Part shown: piece after piece, positions 56,320 through 64,000 of the stretch
How positions within the stretch are numbered: position 1 is the first letter of the stretch
Layout: every line of letters starts with the position of its first letter
Assembly (NCBI GenBank): GCA_022559985.1
Contig: JAFJTR010000059.1
Location: 124,001-188,000 of the forward strand
Length of the DNA stretch: 64,000 bases
Reading direction: 5' to 3'
Source of the DNA: Parastagonospora avenae f. sp. tritici 18332-5
Lineage: Eukaryota; Ascomycota; Dothideomycetes; Pleosporales; Phaeosphaeriaceae
Translations under genes and position numbers: made by a program
The notes under the pieces: generated by a model
The model's input: only the letters and a program-made list of their open reading frames with translations
The model's database searches: none
What the model was told of the DNA's origin: nothing

Positions 56320-57843
56320 TTAATCCTCCTCATCGTCTCCACACTTCCCCCTCAGAGGCTTCCCATCCCCAATCCTCCACACCTCCCCCTCACCCCTCAC
56401 AATAAGCCCCTCCTCAAGCAAATACCGCTCCAGTTCAGAGTCGGGATTCCATGCTTGAACACCTACAGTCCCTTTATTATCCTTCTCAAGATGCCGACTC
56501 ACATGCTCCATGCGCTCGTCCCAACTCGCGGGACCTTCAAATGTCTTATCGCAGAACAAACAGCACGAATGCTGCGGAGCTTGACGCAAGGTAGTGAAGC
56601 AGCGTGCCTGGTGCTCCTGTAGATTCTCTTCGTTTACCGGGAAATCCTTCTCGGAATGCGAGAGGCTACCCTTGGGTGCGGCATGCATGCGGCGAATGTG
56701 TTGTGTGTAAAGGTCCTTGCGGTTGAAGTCGTTGAAGTAGAGGTTCTGGTCGTTTTTGGCGTCGGTGGTGGGCGCACAGAGGTCGCAGCGCCAGTAGAAG
56801 AGTTTAATGTGTTGCGTGCTGACGTGGCGCTTCCATTCGTTTTTGGAGGAGAAGGTGGAGTCGCAGCCGTAGGGTGCGAGGGGGCATGGGAATGGTCGGT
56901 CGTCAGTGTCGGTTTTGATTTGCTTTTTTGTGCTGGCCGAGGCGCGTCGGGTTCGCTTTGAGACTCTGCAGGAGCTGGAAGAAGCCGAGGCATTTGATCC
57001 CTTGCGCTTCGATGCTTTATTTGAGCTGCTGCTCGACGAGTATGATCGCTTCCTCTTGGTGGGGCGAACTCCTTTGGGACTGTAGTCCTCATCGGACTCA
57101 GGGTCGTCATGGATCTCCGTATGATCGATTGGCTGGACCGACTCCGCGTCGCGCAGTGAGTTGCCGAGGCCAGAGTCGGGATATTCGGTGGAGAGATCGG
57201 ATGCTGGGCTACCGACTTTGATGGTAGTGTCTTCGTGTGCAGCTACTGTCTCTTGCTTGAAGTCAACTTGCTCTACGTCATCAATCACCGTCTCCGACTC
57301 GAGCTCGGGATGCTGGTATTCGATCATCTGTAGGTTGATGCTACCTCCAGACAACGGAGGATGGGTTGGATAACCGCCTTCTCTGAGGTGCTCTGTTGTT
57401 GGGAATGGTAGCAAAGAAGGAGAGTACCCCTCTGTCGGACCTGCGTATGGCATGGCGTGGTACACATATGGCGAGTGGATGTCACTCAATGACGCGTCCG
57501 TTGAGCAGTCAGAGGAAGAGGTCCGGTCCGGTGACGGAGTTCGAAAGCAGTCGTTTGATGGCCATTGTGGTTCGTATTGGATATGGATCTGGCGCTGGAC
57601 GGGTAGTAATGCTTGAAGCAGACCGTGGGCTGGTGGGTAATGATACTGGAAGGGACGCTGCACCGGTGACAGGCTCACCAGACCATTGTCGAGGTCCCCA
57701 AAGTACATTTTGTCTTCCGGAGCGAAGCTCACGTTGTCTTGGTCGTACACGTTCGTGTAGCTGAAGGAGTCGGGCCCGTAGCCAACATAGCGTGATTCGC
57801 CCATGTTAATTTGGGGCAGGTCTCGGTACTGAAAGGTAGCCAT
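56320..57843 (-). CDS. C2H2-type zinc-finger transcription factor
   Basis: Single exon, 507 aa, ATG 57843 (MATFQYRDLPQ). The N-terminal half is Pro/Tyr/Ser-rich and acidic, like an activation region. A basic stretch (RPTKRKRSYSSS...KASKRKG...KRTRRAS) at about 260-310 is a likely nuclear signal. Zinc-finger-like elements follow: C-P-L-A-P-Y-G-C...H...H (about 325-350), CDLCAP...H..RMH, and CLFCDKTF...H..RH. These finger spacings are of the loose type found in a fungal family with CPL.PYGC openings. DNA target unknown. Confidence 0.88.
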   Translation of the reverse strand: MATFQYRDLPQINMGESRYVGYGPDSFSYTNVYDQDNVSFAPEDKMYFGDLDNGLVSLSPVQRPFQYHYPPAHGLLQALLPVQRQIHIQYEPQWPSNDCFRTPSPDRTSSSDCSTDASLSDIHSPYVYHAMPYAGPTEGYSPSLLPFPTTEHLREGGYPTHPPLSGGSINLQMIEYQHPELESETVIDDVEQVDFKQETVAAHEDTTIKVGSPASDLSTEYPDSGLGNSLRDAESVQPIDHTEIHDDPESDEDYSPKGVRPTKRKRSYSSSSSSNKASKRKGSNASASSSSCRVSKRTRRASASTKKQIKTDTDDRPFPCPLAPYGCDSTFSSKNEWKRHVSTQHIKLFYWRCDLCAPTTDAKNDQNLYFNDFNRKDLYTQHIRRMHAAPKGSLSHSEKDFPVNEENLQEHQARCFTTLRQAPQHSCCLFCDKTFEGPASWDERMEHVSRHLEKDNKGTVGVQAWNPDSELERYLLEEGLIVRGEGEVWRIGDGKPLRGKCGDDEED

Positions 57844-59701
57844 AGCTATGAATATTTTCTGATTCGTCCGTGACCGGTCTGATTACAATAGGCGAGCTAA
57901 TTTGAGCCCAATGCAGACGAATGAGCAAGCAATGTAGAAGAACAGGTCACTATTTGAGCAAGTCAGAAAAGGTCTTGCTAATGATGACTTGGCTTACCTA
58001 GATGTCTTGCACGACGGAAGGTCCTGCGCTCAGCTTATGGATGATCTTGTAGTCCTCCTCGTTCCAGAGCTCAGTAGAAGTAGGCCTCAATTACTACCAG
58101 GGTCGAAAAGTAGGAGGACAATTGGGGCGGAGCACCAAGGTAGGTTGCAAATCACGAAGGCAGCAAGATAACAACTTGAACTCGAGTTGCACTGCCCTGG
58201 ATACCGGCCTGTTGCACTGCCATCTTGAGCTGCCATTCTCTGTTTGCTTTATGGCAGATGAGTTCGCAGAGCCGCATCGCTCCACCCAATCAGCGCGCTC
58301 CTGCACGACCCAACATCTGGCTTGGATGCACCCCTGCAGTTGCAGCACTCACCGGTGGAGACCATCGCTTGGATAGGGACAGCGGACAGCCACCACTTGC
58401 CCATACGTGGGCGTCTGGGTTTGGCGGGGGCGCAAATTGGGTCAAGCCGCACAATGAAGCCCCAGACAAAAGAAATTACGCCATGGCAATGGCAGATCAC
58501 TACCGAACCGCAGCACCACCGAAGCCACGAGTGCCTGAGGTGCGTCCCGACGACAATCATGCTGCGCACGCTCGGGGACAGGGGAGCGAACTAGCAAGCA
58601 ACGCGAACGCTATGATGGTTCGACCGTTGGGGGCCGAAACAAGCAAAGAAGCAACGAGAGAAGCAATAGGTTAGGAGAAGCGAGACGAACCGCTCGCCGT
58701 CAAACCACAGTACAGAAGTTCTTCGGTGAGAGGTCTATCTGAAGGCCGGCATGAGTGGTGTGGCTTGCAAGTTTCCGTACTCCTACACCTGCATCAGGGG
58801 TCTGGGTGACCTGAGGCCACTCAACGAAAAGGAATGCCGGCCGTAAAGCTCCAGCCCCGATCAAGCGAATGGGGGATCTGCTAAGCGACCGAACATATAG
58901 TGTGGAGGATGGCGTAAGATGCCCATTCGTCTGAGCAAACAGTGGTCGCATGTGGGCGCTTTTCGAGTACCTATACTCGATTTAGGCAGCGACACTGCAA
59001 ACGAGGCGGAGCGCCTGTCCGCCTACATACCGCCGTTGTACAGTGGCTACACGGGTACTGGATGCATATCAGCAGACGCTGGACCGATCAAGTGGTGAAC
59101 AACATCGAACAAGAACGCCTGGGTTGTCTTGCAATTTGTGCATCATCCACCTCGTCCGCGGGCATTGCAGACACCTATTATATGCGGATCGATTCCGCTG
59201 GCTCGCTGTCCTGCGTTATTCGAGGCGTGTGGGCGCATTGGGGGCGGTGCGTCCCGAAAAAATCATGGATGAGGAAGGGTGAGCGAAAGTGGTGGCGGGG
59301 AAGTGCATTGGGAGGACTCGGAAGCCCACTGGCCGTCCCGCGTTGAGCACACTCATGATTACATTGCTTGCCCCTGCATCGGCGTTCCGACGTGTTCGTC
59401 CTCACGCATTTGCTGTCAAGCAACGTCTGATTAAGCGGCGGCTTTGCACTAACTTGGGAAGACTCGTCAATGTCTGTTGTAGCGAGAATGTTTTAGCACG
59501 GTGAGATATGCTGCCGTCCCCGCAGATCTCCATCCGAGCACGCTCGCATTCCACAATTACCATAGTACCGGGATAGGATGACTATCATAGAAATTCGCTA
59601 TCTATCCGCCTAGTGTGCGAAGTGGGCGTCTCTGCATTGTCTACAATGTGGAATGATGACTCTTCGAGTCCCTCTTTCGGCCGTAGGATCAAGACAACCC
59701 T
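57844..59701. other. Intergenic region, 1.9 kb
   Basis: Upstream DNA of the C2H2 gene and 3' flank of EMC3. A plus-strand frame at 58225-58674 has no ATG-supported product of known type. No gene was seen. Confidence 0.4.
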
Positions 59702-60993
59702 CTACATGGCTGCAAATTTGGCAACTAGACGATCCTCAATGCCCTCGAGGATCCACTGGTGGTCTAGCACCTCCAAGTTTTCAGCTTCGCTCAGAAACAG
59801 CTTATCGGGATCCTGTTCAGGACCCATCATACCGGCACCAGGGTTGGACATGGCCATCTGTTGCGTAACTTGATTGGCAGCTGGAAAGAGGCGTTATTAG
59901 CTCTGATCCTAAGAAACAATGTTCATGTATAAGTGGGACTTACCATTGTTGCTGCCCAAGATGAAGTTGTATACGGGCTGCAACCCGAATAGCGTGAGGA
60001 AGTACCATGACAGACTGGAAACCCATCTGACATCTAGATCGCGGGTACCGACTCCCGATTGGAGCATCGACTTGAATTGTGGCGTCAAGGGAAATGGAAG
60101 TTTCACTGTGGGCCGACAGCGGTTAGCGATGCATTCAAAGTTGCTCCTCGGAAGACCCGCAGAATCTATTCTAGACACACAGTACCAAAGAAGACCGTAT
60201 CCGACCTTCTCGTGGCTTCAATAGTCTGCGGGTACGGTACCCATTGGCGAAGCAGTTCCCCGAAGAAGCAAATGAGTATCATAAACCGGGCATCCCGCGT
60301 TAAACCATGGCAGCGGATGCTCGATGAGGATTACATCAGTGTTCGCAGATGCGCGATGAGGAGCACACAAAAGCGTCCGCGAACCCTGATGCGGACCGGC
60401 CAGAGCAAATCCGAACGAAAGCGAAACAAACAATACAGACTTAGACTTACTGATGACGAAGCCCGAGAAGAAAGCATTGATCCACCCCATGATCAAACTC
60501 TGCGGAATCATCATGGCCATATTCCCCTTCATCATGCCCATCATGCCCTCCATTGCCGCCGGGTCGCTCATCGGGTTCGGTCTCGGCTTGCCTCTCGACT
60601 CTGGGTCGGCCAGAAACTTGCCTTCCTGGTAGGCCTGCACCATGTAGCCTTTGCGGGCTTGGAAGGAGGCGGGCGTAAGCACATTGGCGTTTGAGCGCAG
60701 ATTGACGCCGCGCACGAGGGAGCGCTGTTGCCGGATCTTGGGCAGGTCTTGCTTCTTGGGTGTCGTTTGGAGGAGCGTCATGGCGTAGTGGCGGAGGATG
60801 CCTGTGAGGACCTGAATATTACATGAGAGGAGTTTGCGGTAAGTAGGTGAAGAGAGACGTACCATAACCACAGTAATGGGGAGTAATATCCACCAACTAT
60901 ACAATCGTCAGTTCTGCCTTAGCACCTCATCGCCGTGGCTACATACAACAGGGCGGGATCTCGATGGATCGTCTGCACCACGGGCTGTGACAT
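59702..60993 (-). CDS. EMC3: ER membrane protein complex subunit 3 (EMC3)
   Basis: Subunit of the ER insertase that places tail-anchored and multi-pass proteins; related to the Oxa1/YidC fold. Five exons: 60947-60993, 60863-60896, 60451-60811, 59944-60105 and 59702-59880, giving 260 aa. The first exon ends at GTATGT, giving DPALFWWILLPITVVM after splicing. Next comes VLTGILRHYAM, then the cytosolic loop with RGVNLRSNANVLTPASFQARKGYM, a Met-rich membrane-facing segment (AAMEGMMGMMKGNMAMM) and helix 2. After a 345-nt intron, KLPFPLTPQFKSMLQSGV and WVSSLSWYFLTLFGL match the family closely. The C-terminus ends KFAAM. The other introns are 50-63 nt. Confidence 0.94.
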
Positions 60994-61255
60994 CTTGCCG
61001 GTAGTAGACGAGATGCGCGATACGAGAGAATTGGAGGAGTCGTGGTGAGGTTCGCGATGCGTCGATGATGAAAGGCTCCCACGCGGCGGGCTGGCGGGAT
61101 TCGCGAAACTAACCAGGGTCCGACCGCGCCTTCCCTGAGTGGACACCTTTCCACCACCAAAGCTTCCACGACGACAACTCTCAAGAGCTCCAAGGTCTAC
61201 GACCACGAGCTAATTCCTTCTGCTGACCGAATACACACATATTCCCGCCTTCAAT

Positions 61256-62050
61256 ATGTCCGCCACACAAAAAGTCGCAGTGCACTCCCTCTCCGGTAAC
61301 TCCATCTCCCCAAATTCACATGCAACCTATCTAACATCCTACTACCAGACCTCAAAAACACAACCGACGATGCGCTCCCCAACTACCTCCACAGCCTCAA
61401 ATTCCGCCAAATCCACACCCAAACCGACGTGCGCCTGATCCTGGGCTACGTCGCTGTCATCATCGCCGGCGCACTATTCTACTTCGACTGGAAGTTTGGC
61501 TGGGAAGCGTCCAAGCCATACACTGCACCTGCTGTGGCTACGTATTTTATTCTGAACGGCGCGTTTAGCTATTGGCTGTGGTTTGTGGAGAAGGGGGTTG
61601 TGTATGAGGGGGAGGGGAAGACGGGAAAGGTAAGCTATTCACTCCTACATCTACATTCAAGAACTTGTGAGGAATTTCGAGGACGAGGGCTAATCATTTG
61701 TGCAGGTCCGCATATCAACCCTCACCAAAAAACACATACCCATCTACGAAGCCGACATCACCTTCTCCCTGCCCTCCTCCTCGCTCTCCCAAACAATCCA
61801 CATCCGCGCGCCCATGACCCGCTGGTTCACCGCCGACGGCTACTTTATCGCCAAGCCCTTCCAGCAATGGCTCGCGTCAGAGGTGCCTGTGATTGGCGCC
61901 GCGGACCCGAATAATGTGGTCGAGGAGATTGGACGGGGGAGCGCGCAGGGTGGTGACTTCCATGTTAATGCGACAAATGCGCAGGAGATTCTGGAGCAGT
62001 TGAAGGCGAGTGGGGCGAGTGTGTCGGGTGGGGCGCAGAGGAGGAGATAG
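61256..62050 (+). CDS. SPC2: Signal peptidase complex subunit 2 (Spc2/SPC25)
   Basis: Non-catalytic subunit of the ER signal peptidase that aids contact with the Sec61 channel. Three exons: 61256-61295, 61349-61629 and 61706-62050, giving 221 aa. Splicing gives the typical N-terminus KVAVHSLSDLKNTTDDALPNYL. Two close membrane helices follow (LILGYVAVIIAGALFYFDWKFGW and AVATYFILNGAFSYWLWFVE) with a very short turn, then a cytosolic beta-rich domain (KHIPIYEADITF ... WFTADGYFIAKPFQQWL). The divergent EMC3 gene starts 262 bases away, so two ER-membrane biogenesis genes share one short promoter region. Confidence 0.94.
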
Positions 62051-62352
62051 TGCTGGGGAGAGGGTATGAGAGATGGGTTATACGGATATAGGCGTCGGGA
62101 GCACTTGATATCCAGCGCGCTGGTATTTTCATAGCGACATGGCATCAAAGTGCTGGGAACCACGGCACAGCATACGGAAAGTTTGCTCAAAAATAATGCT
62201 CAATTTCGGTCATGCTACGTGTCCAATGCTATGCAAACAACGCCGTGTAATGCTCAATTTTCTCCCTCTGCAGCCACTTTTCCATCTTCTTGCGAGTTCC
62301 CCTTCCCATTTAGGTCATTCGGCATCTCTCCACCACCAAAAGCACAGCAACC
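62051..62352. other. Short intergenic region, convergent 3' flanks
   Basis: Should contain the 3' UTRs of Spc2 and of the next gene. No feature was seen. Confidence 0.45.
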
Positions 62353-63528
62353 CTACTGCTCCTCCTGCTCCAGCAACGGCAGCACATCCAGCTCCCTCCG
62401 AATGATCCTCTCAAACTCCTCTCTGTCGATGCCTGACGCCTTCGCCAGCCTGAACAAGCTCTTGATATCCGTGCTGATGTGCTGTTTGATAGCAATCTCT
62501 GCCTGGCTGTAGTTCTCCGCTTGTCGCTCAAGCCTCTGTACCGAGTTTTCTGACGCCGACGACGCGGGACGAGGATGGTTCAGCGCGGAGAAGTCGTCTT
62601 GATGGATAGCTTCAGTGTGTTCGACGCCGTTACTGGCGCTTGCTGCTGCTGGCATTGACGAGTCGTAGCCATTAGGGCCGAGGTTTGACGTCTCGAGGGG
62701 TTCGGTCTGTAGCTGGCGGGTGTAGTTGAGGGTGTTGCCATTGAGTGTCGACTCGCCCGTGACGGGGCTCTCCTCGTCTGGATCATGGGCGTCGAGTGCA
62801 GGTTGGACTTCGGAAGCGTAGCGTGCAAAGTACTCGAGTTCAGACTGTGTTGGGCCAATTTGCGTGCGGCTGCTTGCCATGGGCGCGGGCGAGTGTTTCT
62901 GCATGGGAGTCTGTCCGCCTGGGGTCCTATCATATGCCGCCCAGTACGAGTCGTCGTCGTCTTCCTCTGCTTGTACGGGCTCGGGTTCCAGCAGCGCGGG
63001 CTGAGTTGCAACTCCATTGCTCTTGACTGCCTTGCGCCTGAAGCCTGCCTCGTTGGCCTCGCCCATGCCCGCGAACCACTCGGTGCCGTCGTCAGAATCC
63101 TCCATGCTCCTCAGCTCAGCCAGAAGCCATCTACTACCATTTTCTCCACCAGTGCACCATAGATATGTCGGGATGAGGCCGAACTCGCCCAGCTCTAAGC
63201 GCGCGTGAAGGGTTTCGGGGTCGGAACGCCGATATAATATCCGATCTGGCTCCTCCACCTCAATTTCACCCGAGGCTGGATGCGGCTCGACGTGTATCTT
63301 CTCAATGACTTTCGGGAGTCTCGAGCCCGCCTCTCGGTCCCAACATAGCAGAGACAGCCAGTCGCCGGAGGCCAGAAGCTGCAGTCGTTGACGGAGTATG
63401 GGAGAGAGAAGGGGCAATAGGCCCGGTGGTGCTTCTTTCGCAGTGTTTGCTGTCGATAAGCAAGCTAGGAGAGGAGGAAGAAGTTCCCTGGAGTCGGGCT
63501 GCGGGATTGCTTGGTTAATTCCAGGCAT
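62353..63528 (-). CDS. Conserved fungal protein of unknown function
   Basis: Single exon, 391 aa, ATG 63528 (MPGINQAIPQPD). The first 150 residues look folded: helical start (LLPPLLACLSTAN), LLSPILRQRLQLLASGDWLSLLCWD, then beta-rich LHARLELGEFGLIPTYLWCTG and WLLAELRSM. The middle is acidic and Pro-rich, with SYWAAYD and ELEYFARYASEVQPALD. The C-terminus is a helical domain (AIKQHISTDIKSLFRLAKASGIDREEFERIIRREL). No catalytic motif is recognised. The length and gene structure suggest a conserved housekeeping-type protein, but I cannot name it. Confidence 0.8.
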   Translation of the reverse strand: MPGINQAIPQPDSRELLPPLLACLSTANTAKEAPPGLLPLLSPILRQRLQLLASGDWLSLLCWDREAGSRLPKVIEKIHVEPHPASGEIEVEEPDRILYRRSDPETLHARLELGEFGLIPTYLWCTGGENGSRWLLAELRSMEDSDDGTEWFAGMGEANEAGFRRKAVKSNGVATQPALLEPEPVQAEEDDDDSYWAAYDRTPGGQTPMQKHSPAPMASSRTQIGPTQSELEYFARYASEVQPALDAHDPDEESPVTGESTLNGNTLNYTRQLQTEPLETSNLGPNGYDSSMPAAASASNGVEHTEAIHQDDFSALNHPRPASSASENSVQRLERQAENYSQAEIAIKQHISTDIKSLFRLAKASGIDREEFERIIRRELDVLPLLEQEEQ

Positions 63529-64000
63529 GCTTGCGGGCGGTGTGCGGTGAGAGACAGCGGCGCAGTAAAAACGAGACTGGAGGTTGAATAGAAGCCGAGT
63601 GCAAAAGTTCCGAATCCGTATCGTGAGGCAGGAGACACGGTGCTACTTTGCAGTAATCTCTTCGGGGATATACAAATTTGTGTAGGCGGTGCTAGACTAC
63701 GCTTGTGGTACCCTTACTCGCATGTGATAATTATCGAAACACGGCCCTGAATGTGAGGAAGAAGAGAGGATGTGAAGGAGCCTGGAGAGGATAGCATGCG
63801 TAGTGCCACTGCTGTCGTCCCATGGTTGCGGTGGTTCTTGTGCGTGCATGACCTCCATCCGACCGAAAGGGTCCAGTTAAAGTCCCGGTTGCACCTGCCC
63901 GCCAGTTTGAGCATCGAGACGCGCCTTGCCCGCGGAAAAACTTAGCCCGAGACAGAGCCTCAGGACGTTAACGTGCACCATCGAATCACACATCTTCCAA
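63529..64000. other. Upstream DNA of the last gene
   Basis: Presumed promoter of the minus-strand gene. No other feature was seen before the window ends. Confidence 0.45.

Noticed and set aside
58225..58674. 149-codon plus-strand open frame
   Set aside because: No convincing start context, motif or splice structure.
1..64000. Search for tRNA genes, CRISPR arrays and intact transposons
   Set aside because: No tRNA B-box/A-box pair, no regularly spaced repeats, and no transposase or reverse-transcriptase motif were recognised by eye; a tRNAscan or repeat-library run could still find weak cases.

Overview
The window is nuclear DNA of a filamentous ascomycete (Pezizomycotina), most likely a Dothideomycete. 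Nearly every conserved gene is split by introns of about 45-65 nt with GT...AG ends and CTAAC/CTGAC branch sites. The genes are ordinary fungal ones: dynamin Dnm1, dynein intermediate chain, EMC3, Spc2, ATP synthase subunit e, Rlm1 and Msb1. There is a dispersed single 5S rRNA gene, and accessory genes of types typical of this group (HET, fungal rhodopsin-domain, 2EXR-like, KP4-like). The class-level placement is inference; no taxonomic marker was compared.

Layout. 0.7-7.1 kb is a conserved block: Dnm1 (+), ATP synthase subunit e (-), dynein intermediate chain (+). 7.6-16.6 kb holds a GPI-anchor-like small protein, a coiled-coil protein, a GT32 glycosyltransferase, a single-pass Ser/Thr-rich surface protein, a divergent kinase and a two-finger C2H2 protein. 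17.5-20.6 kb has a possible small gene, a 5S rRNA gene (-) and a seven-exon penta-EF-hand gene (-). 21.2-29.8 kb has the MADS-box factor Rlm1 and the Msb1/Mug8 protein, both linked to cell-wall integrity and Rho signalling and both on the minus strand, separated by about 3 kb of non-coding DNA.

29.8-48 kb is gene-poor and accessory. It contains a decayed ORF relic, a 2EXR-like gene, a CocE/NonD (S15-type) hydrolase, a cytochrome P450 with a GC-AG intron, a rhodopsin-domain membrane protein, a GMC oxidoreductase that is broken, a HET-domain gene of unclear structure, two diverged tandem repeats and a SUR7-type membrane protein. 48-64 kb returns to mixed content: two conserved fungal proteins of unknown function, a secreted protein with two KP4-like domains, a C2H2 factor, EMC3, signal-peptidase subunit Spc2 and another unknown protein.

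Exon structures were worked out by hand from splice signals and reading-frame continuity. Several genes differ from a naive open-reading-frame reading: 3-exon subunit e, 7-exon PEF protein with 17- and 20-nt exon pieces, 5-exon Msb1, CocE hydrolase, rhodopsin protein and EMC3, and 4-exon P450 and KP4 genes. No CRISPR array, intact transposon or tRNA was seen.
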